Positions 54,660 to 63,751 are shown, numbered from the stretch's first letter. The stretch: DNA of 64,000 nt from Clostridium aestuarii (GCF_026735135.1 NZ_JAPQER010000001.1:131500-195499), one strand, 5' to 3'. Program-made: numbers and translations. The notes: generated by a model not told the origin, from the letters alone.

Positions 54660-55310
54660 TTAGGTAATTTTACCTTTAGTTAAAACTATAACTTGATCTG
54701 CAATAGCTTTTGCATCTTCTTCATCATGAGTAACAAAAATTGAAGTTATACCCGTCTGCTTTATTATTTGCTTAAGCTCATTTCTTATTTTTTTCTGTAG
54801 ATGAGCATCAAGATTACTAAACGGTTCATCTAAAAGTATTAGAGCGGGTTGTGGCGCAATAGCTCTAGCTAAAGCTACTCTTTGCTGCTGCCCTCCACTT
54901 AATTCATAAGGATATCTTTTTTCATATCCCTGCAAATTAACAAGCTTTAATACTTCTTCTAATCTTTTTTTCTTTTCACTACGTAAAATTTTTTTAAGCC
55001 CAAATTTAATATTCTCCTCAACAGTCATGTGTGGAAATAATGCATAGTCCTGAAACACCATTCCAATTCCTCGTTTTTCAGGATAAATAAAAGTACTATC
55101 ATCAACCATAACTTTACCGTCTATCTTAATAGTGCCACTTAAAGCCTCTTCCAATCCAGAAACTAATCTTAATATTGTGCTTTTACCACATCCACTTTCA
55201 CCTAATATACAAACAATCTCACCTTGCTTTATATTTAAACTAAAATTCTTTATTACATTTTCTTCACTATTTTTATATTTAAAATTTAAATTTTTTATCT
55301 CAATGTACAT
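54660..55310 (-). CDS. fbpC: Ferric iron ABC transporter ATP-binding protein (short form)
   Basis: A 216-residue ABC ATPase that powers uptake of Fe3+ with FbpB. Walker A is GESGCGKSTILRL near residue 36, then KRGIGMVFQDYALFPHMT, signature YELSGGQQQRVALARAI near 136, Walker B PALILLDEPFSNLDAHLQ and switch His in IFVTHDEEDAKA. The chain ends directly after the ATPase core at VIVLTKGKIT. Typical FbpC/PotA-type subunits carry about 130 further residues (TOBE domains), so this is a minimal version. The ATG shares one base with the fbpB stop (TAATG). GGAGG lies upstream. Confidence 0.9.
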   Translation of the reverse strand: MYIEIKNLNFKYKNSEENVIKNFSLNIKQGEIVCILGESGCGKSTILRLVSGLEEALSGTIKIDGKVMVDDSTFIYPEKRGIGMVFQDYALFPHMTVEENIKFGLKKILRSEKKKRLEEVLKLVNLQGYEKRYPYELSGGQQQRVALARAIAPQPALILLDEPFSNLDAHLQKKIRNELKQIIKQTGITSIFVTHDEEDAKAIADQVIVLTKGKIT

Positions 55311-56944
55311 TATTTTTCCTCCTTATCCCCTATTTTATAGAAGAAATATATAGCTAAAAAACTTATCAAAATAATTACTATTGACGCAACAGCTGCCTCA
55401 TGAATCATTTCATCATTAGCATATTCATAAGCCTTAGTAGCTAGTGTATTAAAGTTAAATGGTCTTAAAATTAAGGTTAGTGGTAATTCCTTTAAAACTT
55501 CTATAAATACTAAAAAAAAGCCACTTAGTACTGTACCTTTTATCATTGGCAAATCAACCTTAAAGAATGTTTTCGTTATACCAAACCCCAAAGTTCTTGA
55601 TGCTTCTGAAAACTTTGTTCCTATTTTTTCGAATCCCGCTTCTACTGAATTATATCCTACCGCTAAAAATCTAATTATATATGCAAAAATTAACATGACT
55701 ATACTAGTACTAAGTACTAAACTTGAAGAATTAACCCCAATAACCTTGTATAACCATTGTAGTTTTCTATCTAATGCAACAAAAGCAACAATAACCCCAA
55801 TAGCAATAACCGCACCAGGAATTGAATATCCTAAAACTGTTATTCTTGAATAAATCTTTGATACAGCATTATCATTAAGTCTACAATAATTTGCTATAAT
55901 TAAAGCAAAAATAACTATTAAAACTGCTGTAATCAATGCAACTGATAGAGAGCTAAACATGAATTGAATAAACTCCACACGTAATATTTTTTTATAAGTC
56001 AATAAGCTCCAGCTAAACAACTGAATAGTTGGTATTAAAAAGCCTAATGTAAAAATAATAAAACAGAATAAAGAAGCTATAAAAGCCTTAATTCCCTTTA
56101 GTTTTGTTCTTGATATAGGTCTTATTTTAGTAGTAGTAAAACTGTATTTCCTTCTTCCTCTTAAAAACTTTTCTAGAACTAACAATGTTAAAATTACTAT
56201 TATAAGTATAGATGCTAATCTCGATGCAGAATCTATATCTCCCATACCAAACCAGGTTTTAAAAATAGCTGTACTAAAGGTTTGAACTCCAAAATAATTT
56301 ACAACTCCATAATCATTTAATATCTCTAAAATCACTATACTTACTCCACCAACAATTGACCCTCTTAATATAGGCAGAACTACATACCAAAATATTTCTA
56401 AAGAACTTCTACCTAATACCCTACCATTTTCTATTAATGATGCAGACTGCTTTTCTAAAAAAGCTCTAGTTATCATATAAACATAAGGAAATAAAAATAT
56501 AGTAAATATGAAAATAGCTCCTTCTATAGACATAATATCGAAGAACTTAGGGTTCACTTTTATATTCAGATTTCTTAGAGTAATTTGAATTATTCCAGTA
56601 TAGCTTAACATTCCATTGTATGTATAAGCAGCAATATATGGTGGAATTGCTAAGGGTAAAATAAGCGCCCACTTGAAGAATTTCCTCAATGGGAAATCAT
56701 AAACAGATATTATCCACGATAAAATTGTACCTATCAGTACTGTTAAACTTCCTGTTATAATAACTATTTTTAATGAATTAATTACATATCCTTTTAAAAG
56801 ATATTGCTTAATATGGTACCAATTTTCATTAGGTTCTTTAAATACATTAACAAACATTTGTATATTAGGTAAAATAATCATCATAACTATCATAAAGCTT
56901 AAAACATTCCAACTGTTCAGCTTATTCTTCTTTAGTTTAATCAC
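55310..56944 (-). CDS. fbpB: Ferric iron ABC transporter permease
   Basis: A membrane permease of about 544 residues composed of two tandem binding-protein-dependent transport domains, each with about six helices. Both ABC-coupling loops are visible: SASLIENGRVLGRSSLEIFW in the first half and GTKFSEASRTLGFGITKTFF in the second. This duplicated form is typical of FbpB/SfuB iron permeases. I favour the GTG at 56944, because the GTG nine bases earlier lies only two bases from the AAAAGG ribosome site. It follows fbpA across a terminator-like hairpin and overlaps fbpC by one base. Confidence 0.92.
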   Translation of the reverse strand: MIKLKKNKLNSWNVLSFMIVMMIILPNIQMFVNVFKEPNENWYHIKQYLLKGYVINSLKIVIITGSLTVLIGTILSWIISVYDFPLRKFFKWALILPLAIPPYIAAYTYNGMLSYTGIIQITLRNLNIKVNPKFFDIMSIEGAIFIFTIFLFPYVYMITRAFLEKQSASLIENGRVLGRSSLEIFWYVVLPILRGSIVGGVSIVILEILNDYGVVNYFGVQTFSTAIFKTWFGMGDIDSASRLASILIIVILTLLVLEKFLRGRRKYSFTTTKIRPISRTKLKGIKAFIASLFCFIIFTLGFLIPTIQLFSWSLLTYKKILRVEFIQFMFSSLSVALITAVLIVIFALIIANYCRLNDNAVSKIYSRITVLGYSIPGAVIAIGVIVAFVALDRKLQWLYKVIGVNSSSLVLSTSIVMLIFAYIIRFLAVGYNSVEAGFEKIGTKFSEASRTLGFGITKTFFKVDLPMIKGTVLSGFFLVFIEVLKELPLTLILRPFNFNTLATKAYEYANDEMIHEAAVASIVIILISFLAIYFFYKIGDKEEK

Positions 56945-56973
56945 TATAGTCACATCCTTTTACAATAAATTCA

Positions 56974-57000
56974 GAAAAAGCAGCTGTGTCAGCTGCTTTT
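56974..57000 (-). terminator. Internal hairpin between fbpA and fbpB (attenuator)
   Basis: On the minus strand AAAAGCAGCTG and CAGCTGCTTTTT form an 11-pair stem followed by a U-run, eight bases after the fbpA stop and before the permease. Partial termination here would give more binding protein than permease, a common arrangement in binding-protein transporters. Confidence 0.78.
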
Positions 57001-57007
57001 CAATATT

Positions 57008-58081
57008 TTATTTCCAATTTACTTCGTTTAAAATTTGAACTGCTCTCTTATTGTTTTCACCAAGCTTAGATAATCTTATATCTTGTTCTTTAAAACTTCC
57101 CCATGATTTAAGAAGTTCTGATGGTTCAACTTCTGGGTTTACTGGATATTCATAATTAGCCTCTGCATATTGTTTTTGTGCTTCTACACCTGACAAAAAT
57201 TCTATAAATTTAACCGCATTCTCTTTATTCTTAGCATCTTTAGTTAATCCTGCACCACTAATATTTACATGTGTTCCTGTTGTTTGTTGATTTGGGAAGA
57301 ACACTTTTACACTTTTTCCTACTTTAACTTCTTCTGAATCTGCTGAATTTAAAAGCTTTCCTACATAATAAGTATTCATAATAGCTATATCGCCAATACC
57401 AGCAACTACTGCTTTTGCTTGGTCTCTATCATTTCCTTGAGGCTCTCTAGCCATATTTCCCACAATTTCTTTTGCCCATTCTTTAGCTTTTTCTTCACCA
57501 TTTATTTCTATAAATGAAGCTAATAATGATTGATTATATATATTCGTTGATGATCTAACTAAAATCTTTCCTTTCCATTTTGCATTTGTTAAGTCTTCGT
57601 ATGTAGATAGATCTTTTGAATTAACTCTATCTTCTGAGTAAACCATAACTCTAGCTCTTTTAGTTAATCCAAACCATTGATTATCTTCGTCTCTATATTT
57701 TTCTGGAATATTTTTTGTAAGTTCATCGCTTTCAACTGACTGTAACAGTTCACTTTCCTTAGCTCTATATAACCTTCCAACATCTGCTGTTATTAAAACA
57801 TCAGCTTGTGTATCTTTTCCTTCTCTTTTTAATCGCTCAATTAATTCGTCTGATTTGCCCTTTACAACATTTACTTTAATACCTGTTTTTTCTGTGAACA
57901 TTTTATAAAGTTCTTCATCTGAATCATAATGCCTATCTGTATAAACATTTACTATCTTTTCTTGGTCTTTTGAAATGTTCTTCTTATCTGTTTTTTGACT
58001 ACCTGAGCACCCAGCTAGTACACCTGCTGAAATTACTAAAGTTAATGCTGCTGAAATTAATCCTAATTTTTTCTTTATCAT
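57008..58081 (-). CDS. fbpA: Ferric iron-binding lipoprotein of ABC transporter
   Basis: A 357-residue lipoprotein: a signal at residues 1-24 ends in the lipobox VLAGC. The mature domain is a type II periplasmic-type binding fold with VNVYTDRHYDSDEELYKMF at the start (the Y-T-x-R-H-Y iron-binding motif), ADVLITADVGRLYRAKE near residue 95, NQWFGLTKRARVMVYS near 136, and the paired iron-ligand tyrosines in AIMNTYYVGKLLNS near 235. All features agree with FbpA/FutA, which binds Fe3+ and delivers it to FbpBC. CAAAGGAGG precedes the ATG. A Fur-box-like sequence lies about 120 bases upstream. Confidence 0.93.
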   Translation of the reverse strand: MIKKKLGLISAALTLVISAGVLAGCSGSQKTDKKNISKDQEKIVNVYTDRHYDSDEELYKMFTEKTGIKVNVVKGKSDELIERLKREGKDTQADVLITADVGRLYRAKESELLQSVESDELTKNIPEKYRDEDNQWFGLTKRARVMVYSEDRVNSKDLSTYEDLTNAKWKGKILVRSSTNIYNQSLLASFIEINGEEKAKEWAKEIVGNMAREPQGNDRDQAKAVVAGIGDIAIMNTYYVGKLLNSADSEEVKVGKSVKVFFPNQQTTGTHVNISGAGLTKDAKNKENAVKFIEFLSGVEAQKQYAEANYEYPVNPEVEPSELLKSWGSFKEQDIRLSKLGENNKRAVQILNEVNWK

Positions 58082-58198
58082 TTGTTTTCCTCCTTTGGAA
58101 ACTTTTTTGATTAAATTAGTCTATTATTTAAAAGATTACGCATATAAAACATAGACCGTTAATTGATAATTCATAGCAATCATTAATATTATTTATTT

Positions 58199-58217
58199 GA
58201 TATAGATTATCATTTAC
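58199..58217 (-). promoter_or_regulatory. Fur box upstream of fbpA
   Basis: The 19 bases centred on GATTATCATT match the classical Fur consensus (GATAATGATTATCATTATC) at 15 positions by my count. The site lies 118 bases upstream of the ferric iron transporter start. Iron-dependent repression is therefore expected. Confidence 0.7.
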
Positions 58218-58370
58218 AATTAAATATTATTAGATCTTTTCATAATTGTCAATATGAAATTTAAGGAAATCACATAATGTTATTTTTTATCTGCATAATA
58301 TATGCTTTAACCTTTTTCTAATTATAACCATATAATATAAGTGTAATTTGAAAAAGGAGTGTATAAATGC

Positions 58371-58778
58371 ATGTATTTCTATGATTATTTTGAAGATTAT
58401 GATTATCTAGAGGACTATGATGACATTCAGTATTTTCCTATTCCATATATGAACCCTTATTATAGATTTATGCCTATGTTCCGATTTTATCCAATGCCTA
58501 TGCCATATATGATGAGGCAAACTTCTAAACCTCCTACAGGACCTCCACCATCTACTATTCCTGACAAAGACTCACCTAAACTTAAAGCTGTTGATCCTGG
58601 TGCAATCAAAAATTGTAAATATAGGTATGTATATTTATGGCTCAAAAATGGAAGGTCATTTTGGATATGGCTTACTTATGTAGGTAAAACTTCTATTTCA
58701 GGCTGGAGATGGACTGGTTTCTTCTGGGTTTACTTTGGAATTGATTTGAAAAAAATTGACAGTTTTATATGTGTATAG
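58371..58778 (+). CDS. Tyr/Pro/Met-rich protein, possible spore-coat-like
   Basis: A 135-residue protein. I choose the ATG at 58371, after AAAAAGGAG, because a GTG at 58359 is part of the ribosome site itself. The N-terminal half is extremely rich in Tyr, Asp, Phe, Met and Pro (YFYDYFEDYDYLEDYDD, then repeats of PMP and YM), with a proline-rich hinge PPTGPPPSTIP near residue 60. The C-terminal half is a compact aromatic domain with GRSFWIWLTYVGKTSISGW, then RWTGFFWVYFGIDLKKIDSF. Composition resembles spore-coat or exosporium proteins of spore formers; that role is an inference only. It is monocistronic. Confidence 0.65.
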   Translation: MYFYDYFEDYDYLEDYDDIQYFPIPYMNPYYRFMPMFRFYPMPMPYMMRQTSKPPTGPPPSTIPDKDSPKLKAVDPGAIKNCKYRYVYLWLKNGRSFWIWLTYVGKTSISGWRWTGFFWVYFGIDLKKIDSFICV

Positions 58779-58821
58779 TACTCATAATTCCAAATTTATG
58801 CTGACCTTTAAAGAGAAATAA

Positions 58822-58920
58822 GAGTTGAACTTACATGTAGCTATATAACTTTTGAATTGTAAAAATTGAATAATTAAAAAATTTGTATTCAGCTACATAA
58901 TTTTGGAATTATGCAATTTC
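58822..58920. repeat. MITE-like repeat ends, copy D (short)
   Basis: A 56-base unit (58864-58919) begins AAATTGAATAATTAAAA and ends TTTTGGAATTATGCAATTT, which are inverted copies of the ends of the element at 12281. The 40 bases before it (ACTTACATGTAGCTATATAA and further) resemble the right end of the 59062 copy. Together they look like a nested or internally deleted pair of elements. Confidence 0.55.
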
Positions 58921-58930
58921 AGAAAATAAT

Positions 58931-58984
58931 AAAGGAAAGCATATATTGCATAGAATGAACTTCTATCAATATATGCTTTCCTTT
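58931..58984. terminator. Long hairpin within the 58779-59226 gene-free stretch
   Basis: AAAGGAAAGCATATATTG and its exact complement form an 18-base stem with an inner ATAGAA/TTCTAT pairing. The arms are A-rich on one side and U-rich on the other, so it could terminate the 58371 gene about 150 bases after its stop. Confidence 0.6.
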
Positions 58985-59061
58985 AATTTCGCCCACAACA
59001 TTTTTTATTTTTGTTATCTAAAATATTTTTTTAATTTATGTAAAAGATATATATAAGTAAG

Positions 59062-59194
59062 GAATTTGTATAATTAAAAATTTTAAAGGCAACATGCAAG
59101 TTTTGTTGTGAACAACGTTTTAAAAGAACTATTTTCGAAGTAATAAATAATGAAACTTGCATAGAACTATCTAAGTTTTGAATTATTCAACTTC
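59062..59194. repeat. MITE-like repeat, copy B (133 bp)
   Basis: The left end GAATTTGTATAATTAAAAAT and the right end TTTTGAATTATTCAACTT mirror each other, and an inner pair ATGCAAGTTT/AAACTTGCAT is perfect. The order of shared words (CATGCAAGTTTT, TTGTGAACA, TTTTCGAAGTA, ACTTGCAT) is the same as in the copy at 12281-12453, which is 40 bases longer in its centre. No reading frame. With copy D it occupies most of 58779-59226. Confidence 0.75.
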
Positions 59195-59226
59195 CTTAAG
59201 TTAATATTTAAAGGAGTGTTTAAATT

Positions 59227-59589
59227 ATGGATGAAAAGAATGAAAAACGCTATAGATCTGGTGCATCTCAATATATAATAAGATTTGTATTGGTTTCTAT
59301 TATATTAACCGTAACATCATTTTTAACACCTGGTTTTAGTATTATAGGATTATGGCCAATACTGATGGCCGCAATTGTAATAACCGCACTAGATTACTTA
59401 GTAGAAAAGATTATGAAGATTGATGCATCCCCTTTTGGAAAAGGCTTAAAAGGATTTGTAATTGCAGCTTTAATATTATATATAACGCAATTTATAGTTC
59501 CCAACATGAGAGTCTCTGTAATAGGTGCATTTTTAGCAGCATTAGTTATTGGAGTGCTGGATGTTGTGTTCCCTAATAGAGTAATGTAA
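59227..59589 (+). CDS. PF04020-type (phage holin family / YvlD-like) membrane protein
   Basis: A 120-residue protein with AAAGGAGTG before the ATG. Four hydrophobic helices lie at about residues 14-34, 36-60, 72-90 and 93-115. The layout and segments FVLVSIILTVTSFLTPGFSI and ALVIGVLDVVFPNRVM fit the four-helix family whose members are labelled phage holin or YvlD-like. There are no phage genes around it, so the holin name is a family label and not evidence of a prophage. Function unknown. The convergent sensor kinase shares its terminator. Confidence 0.8.
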   Translation: MDEKNEKRYRSGASQYIIRFVLVSIILTVTSFLTPGFSIIGLWPILMAAIVITALDYLVEKIMKIDASPFGKGLKGFVIAALILYITQFIVPNMRVSVIGAFLAALVIGVLDVVFPNRVM

Positions 59590-59590
59590 T

Positions 59591-59617
59591 AAAAAGGTGC
59601 CAAAATAGCACCTTTTC
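59591..59617. terminator. Bidirectional terminator between convergent genes
   Basis: AAAAAGGTGC, loop CAAAATA and GCACCTTTT make a perfect stem flanked by A and U runs. It ends the four-helix protein gene and the convergent sensor kinase. Confidence 0.85.
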
Positions 59618-59622
59618 TTTTT

Positions 59623-61749
59623 CTATGAATATACATCCGAAAATTCAATATTTATTCTTTCTATTTTATCATTTTGCTCTATAGTTTTAGGCTCTATCTT
59701 TTCTTTTTCTGAACACATTTTTTTAGGAAGCTCAACAATAAACTCACTGCCTTCTCCTTCTTTACTTTTAACACTTATATTGCCCTCATGCATTTTTACA
59801 ATTCCTTCTACCAAAGATAGCCCTATTCCGCTTCCTTCATAATTTCTAGTAAAGGATTTATCAACCTGCATAAATCTTTTAAATATAATTTTTTGCTTAT
59901 CTTTGGGTATACCTTGTCCATTATCTTTTACAGATATAATAATTTTTTCCTCTTCATCATAAATATTAACTTTTATTTCTCCATTATTTTGTGTAAACTT
60001 TATAGCATTTGACAGCAAATTCAACATAACTCTTTCAATTTTATAAGGATCACACGCTATAGTTTGTTCTTCCATTTCAGTATCAAAAATCAAATCTATA
60101 TATTTATTCTTGGCATATGGTACTACTGATAGAGTTATATCTTCAACAATCTTGACAATATCGCCATTATGTAAATCAACTTCAAAAAAATTAGCATCCA
60201 TTTTGGTAACATCTATTAGATTATTAACTAGCCTTAACAATCTATAACAATTTTGATTCATATAAACAATATACTTATTTATATTGTTTACACAAACCAT
60301 AGGTTTATTTTCAGTATGATATTTAATCAATTTTAGTGAACCTAAAATTACATTTAAAGGAGTTCTTAATTCATGAGAAATGTTAGCAAAAAATTCGTTT
60401 TTTATTTTATCATACTGCTTTGCTTCTCTTAAAAGTTCTTCATTCTTTTGAGCTCTTTTTCTTTCTGTAATATCTCTAATAACACACATAGTAAGACATC
60501 TTCCATTTTCCATGTATGGAGCACCCGCGGCCTCTACATATGCAATCTCACCATTCATTCTTATAATTTTTTCTTCAATAATTGGCACTTTTTTCCCTTC
60601 TTGTTCATTTTTGATTCTTTCTATTGCTATCTCTTTATAATCTGGATGTACAAATTCCAATAAACTGTTACCTATTATGCTATTATCAGAATATATGTTG
60701 AAAATTCTTCTTCCTACCTTATTAATATATATACATTTTCCATTATCATGAACACAGATTCCATTCGGAGAAAGCTCTAAAAGCAATTTGTATCTTTCTT
60801 TGCTTTTTCTTAGTTCATTTTCAATTTGATTTCTTTCCTCTATTTCTTTCATTAAAAATTGATTTATTGCCTTTAATTCATCATTTTTATTTTTAAGCTT
60901 ATCATTTAATTCATTAGACTTATCTCTCAAAATCTCATTAGGCTTTTTTATTAATGTTCTTATTACTGCTCTATAAATAAGATAAATTGATAAAATACAA
61001 ATTATATGAATAATACAATTAATTGTTATACTTAACTCATTGTATATAGCTCTATATACAATAGATATTATTCTAGCTATTACACTACTTATAAAAGAAA
61101 GCTTCATATTTTTGATAATTTTATCATCAAAATGTTTTTTATTTCTATCAAGTATAAATATATTAACAACAAGAAATGCCAAACTCCCATATCTAATTTT
61201 TCTAAAAGCTGAGGTAACACCATAATTTTTTATATAAACTATAGGAAAAATTTCAAACTTGTATATAGCTAAAATCATCAATATAGATACTATTAAATAA
61301 ACAAATATCACCTTAATTATATTAATTTTCTTGTATAAAAATCTATTTGCTATTAAACAAGATATACAATACATATATTCATACATAATCATCAATTGCA
61401 TATTTATATTCGAAATCGGACCACCAATAAAAAAAACATTTTTTCTATATGAAATAATATTAAGCAATCCAATGACTGATATAAATCCAAAAGCAATTCC
61501 AATAAACATAAAATACTCATTTTTAGCAATCTTATAAGTACTAATTGCAGTAATAAATATAACAAATGGTATAGCTGTACTTAATAATCTAATTATAAGC
61601 ATAAATAACTGAAAATTTCCTAAAGCTATACGAGAAATCATTAAAATCATAGCTATAAATAAAAATATATTAATTAATATATTTTTATTTAATCCTTTTA
61701 TTTTTTTACTTAATACACCCATATTAAAACAAGAAATGTGTTTTTCCAT
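59623..61749 (-). CDS. MASE3-PAS sensor histidine kinase
   Basis: A 708-residue membrane kinase. Residues about 20-270 hold seven to eight membrane helices with the MASE3 pattern (MFIGIAFGFISVIGLLNIIS near residue 82 and the exit segment YRAVIRTLIKKPNEILRD). A coiled coil (about 275-320) leads to a PAS domain (about 315-435; LLELSPNGICVHDNGKCIYI and ICVHDNG). The HisKA box is FANISHELRTPLNVILGSL near 455, and the ATPase has MLNLLSNAIKFTQ, SVKDNGQGIPKDKQ and GSGIGLSLVEGIVKMHEG. No receiver or response regulator is fused or adjacent, so it is an orphan kinase; sporulation phosphorelay input is one possibility. AAAGAGGTATAA precedes the ATG. Confidence 0.92.
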   Translation of the reverse strand: MEKHISCFNMGVLSKKIKGLNKNILINIFLFIAMILMISRIALGNFQLFMLIIRLLSTAIPFVIFITAISTYKIAKNEYFMFIGIAFGFISVIGLLNIISYRKNVFFIGGPISNINMQLMIMYEYMYCISCLIANRFLYKKINIIKVIFVYLIVSILMILAIYKFEIFPIVYIKNYGVTSAFRKIRYGSLAFLVVNIFILDRNKKHFDDKIIKNMKLSFISSVIARIISIVYRAIYNELSITINCIIHIICILSIYLIYRAVIRTLIKKPNEILRDKSNELNDKLKNKNDELKAINQFLMKEIEERNQIENELRKSKERYKLLLELSPNGICVHDNGKCIYINKVGRRIFNIYSDNSIIGNSLLEFVHPDYKEIAIERIKNEQEGKKVPIIEEKIIRMNGEIAYVEAAGAPYMENGRCLTMCVIRDITERKRAQKNEELLREAKQYDKIKNEFFANISHELRTPLNVILGSLKLIKYHTENKPMVCVNNINKYIVYMNQNCYRLLRLVNNLIDVTKMDANFFEVDLHNGDIVKIVEDITLSVVPYAKNKYIDLIFDTEMEEQTIACDPYKIERVMLNLLSNAIKFTQNNGEIKVNIYDEEEKIIISVKDNGQGIPKDKQKIIFKRFMQVDKSFTRNYEGSGIGLSLVEGIVKMHEGNISVKSKEGEGSEFIVELPKKMCSEKEKIEPKTIEQNDKIERINIEFSDVYS

Positions 61750-61842
61750 AAATTATACCTCTTTCTTGCATCATAATCCATTTTTAAACATTTTACTCAA
61801 TATTATTAATATTCTTCATTATTTTTACAATTCCTTCTAAAT

Positions 61843-61885
61843 AAAAACAGACTAATTGACAAATTTATCAATTAGTCTGTTTTTT
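61843..61885 (-). terminator. Intrinsic terminator after the second dehydrogenase
   Basis: AAAAACAGACTAATTGA and TCAATTAGTCTGTTTTT make a 17-base perfect stem with flanking A and U runs, just past the dehydrogenase stop. It works in both directions and also faces the upstream end of the sensor kinase gene. Confidence 0.85.
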
Positions 61886-61889
61886 AAGT

Positions 61890-62849
61890 TTAAACTACAT
61901 AGTTTCTCTTTTCATCATCTATAAATGCTTCAATATTTAATACTATTTCATCTATAAGTTTTTTTCTAGCTTCAAAGCTTGCCCACGCAATATGTGGAGT
62001 TATAAGTAACCTATCTTTATTATTTATTTTTAACAATGGATTATCTTTATTAATAGGCTCCTTTGATATAACATCTAAAGCTGCACCTGCAATTATTTTT
62101 TTATCTAAAGCCTTAGCTAAATCATATTCATTTACTATTTTGCCTCTACCGACATTTATTAAGAATGCAGATTCTTTCATAATATTTAATTTGTCCAAAG
62201 TTATTAGATTTTCTGTTTCTTCATTAAGTTGACAATGGATTGAAACTATATCACTTATTTTTAACAACTGTTCAAGTTCTTTTCTCTCATAATTCAGGTT
62301 ATTATTTCTACCTGATGCAGAATAATAAATCACCTTACATCCAAAGCTTTCAGCTATTTTAGCTACACCTCTTCCTATTTCTCCTAAACCTATTATTCCC
62401 CAAATCTTACCATTAAGTTCATAAAACGTTTTTGAAAAATGGGTAAATAGCGTACTCTCGCAATACTCTCCACTCTTTGTATATTTATCATAGTAATTCA
62501 AGTGTTCCAATAAATAAAACATCGCAGCGAAAGTGTGTTGCACAACGCTGTTAGTAGAATAACCTGCAACATTAGCAACTCCTATATTATTTGCACTTGC
62601 ATATTCTAAATCTACATTATTTGTACCTGTAGCTGCTATACATATCAGTCTTACTTTTTCAGCATATTTTAGATTTTCTTCATTTAAAACTACTTTATTA
62701 GTTATTATTATATCCGTATCTTTTATTCTCTGTACAACTTCTTTTTCATCAGTTGTATCATAAACTTTAACTTCTCCAAACTTATCAAAAACTTTTAAAT
62801 CAATATCACTTCCTAAAGTATTTGCATCTAATATTACTATTTTTAACAT
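61890..62849 (-). CDS. D-isomer specific 2-hydroxyacid dehydrogenase (glycerate dehydrogenase-like)
   Basis: A 319-residue NAD-dependent enzyme. The coenzyme fold has GIIGLGEIGRGVAKIAESFG near residue 150. Catalytic residues are Arg in LINVGRGKIVNEYDLA, Glu in ALDVISKEPINKDNP and His in LLITPHIAWASFEARK. The N-terminal catalytic domain, with VILDANTLGSDIDLKVFDKF, resembles hydroxypyruvate/glycerate dehydrogenases. It differs clearly from the family member at 27.9 kb. CAAAGGAG precedes the ATG. It follows the TauE gene on the same strand after 80 bases that hold a repeat remnant, so co-transcription is uncertain. Confidence 0.92.
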   Translation of the reverse strand: MLKIVILDANTLGSDIDLKVFDKFGEVKVYDTTDEKEVVQRIKDTDIIITNKVVLNEENLKYAEKVRLICIAATGTNNVDLEYASANNIGVANVAGYSTNSVVQHTFAAMFYLLEHLNYYDKYTKSGEYCESTLFTHFSKTFYELNGKIWGIIGLGEIGRGVAKIAESFGCKVIYYSASGRNNNLNYERKELEQLLKISDIVSIHCQLNEETENLITLDKLNIMKESAFLINVGRGKIVNEYDLAKALDKKIIAGAALDVISKEPINKDNPLLKINNKDRLLITPHIAWASFEARKKLIDEIVLNIEAFIDDEKRNYVV

Positions 62850-62885
62850 CCGTATAATCTCCTTTGTCTATATTTTATTGTTTCA

Positions 62886-62929
62886 GGGAATTGCATAATT
62901 AAAAATTTCAAATGTGGAATGTAAGATTT
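62886..62929. repeat. MITE-like repeat, partial copy C
   Basis: The sequence begins GGAATTGCATAATTAAAAAT, nearly identical to the left end of the 12281 element, and continues with a degraded ATGTAAGATTT inner word, then stops three bases before the TauE stop codon. No right end is visible. Like copy A it abuts the 3' end of a gene. Confidence 0.55.
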
Positions 62930-62931
62930 CC

Positions 62932-63678
62932 TCATTTATATATTCCTAATAGTTTACCAGCCATAAGTAAGACTGCAACAAATAAAACAATTCTTATATA
63001 TTTATCTCCTTTTTTAACAGCAAAATTGCTGCCTATATATCCCCCTAAACCATTTCCAACAGCCAAAGTCAATCCTAAAAGCCAATCTACTTTTCCGTTC
63101 ACTATAAAAACAAGTAGCGCTGAAACCATATACATGGCAATTACAAATACCTTTAAGCTATTTATTTTCACAAGAGAAAATCCAGTAATCAGTGTTAATG
63201 ATATTATAACTATAAACCCAGTTCCAGCCTGAACTAATCCTCCATATATTCCAACAAAGAAAAAAACTATTGAAGCTAAAGCTTTATGCTTTTTTGTTAA
63301 TTCTTTTTTCATTGACGCAATTCTCTTTTGAGGTTGCCAGATTATAAATATAACAACAATTATCATAATTACACCAAGAATTTTATTAAAAACCTCATCT
63401 GGAAGCTTAATGGCTATTTTTGCTCCTACAATAGAACCTATAATTGCTGGAATACCCAGCATTAAACTAAATTTAATATCAAAATATCCTTTTTTCTTGA
63501 AATTTGTAACTGCAACAATGTTTTGTACCATTAAAGCAACTCTATTTGTACCATTTGCCACTACCGAAGGAAGCCCTAAAAAAATTAATAAAGGCATAGT
63601 CAGCAGCGAGCCTCCTCCTGCTAATGTGTTTATAAAACCAGCCACTACCCCTGCAGCTAGAACCATTAATAATTTCAT
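62932..63678 (-). CDS. TauE/SafE family sulfite/anion exporter-type permease
   Basis: A 248-residue inner-membrane protein with about seven to eight helices. The N-terminal AAGVVAGFINTLAGGGSLLT is the family signature, with a matching second half VGIYGGLVQAGTGFIVIISL near residue 138 and GNGLGGYIGSNFAVKKGDK near 213; the two halves are an internal duplication. Members export sulfite, sulfoacetate or other organic anions, or import them; the substrate cannot be read. AAAAGGGGG precedes the ATG. A partial repeat and then the dehydrogenase gene follow downstream. Confidence 0.92.
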   Translation of the reverse strand: MKLLMVLAAGVVAGFINTLAGGGSLLTMPLLIFLGLPSVVANGTNRVALMVQNIVAVTNFKKKGYFDIKFSLMLGIPAIIGSIVGAKIAIKLPDEVFNKILGVIMIIVVIFIIWQPQKRIASMKKELTKKHKALASIVFFFVGIYGGLVQAGTGFIVIISLTLITGFSLVKINSLKVFVIAMYMVSALLVFIVNGKVDWLLGLTLAVGNGLGGYIGSNFAVKKGDKYIRIVLFVAVLLMAGKLLGIYK

Positions 63679-63751
63679 TTTTTACCCCCTTTTTACAAAT
63701 AATAATGAACAGTATTTATTATTTAAATATTTTGTATATTATATCATATTT

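Noticed and set aside
59227..59589. Prophage indicated by a holin-family protein
   Set aside because: No other phage gene is near; the family includes many non-phage membrane proteins.
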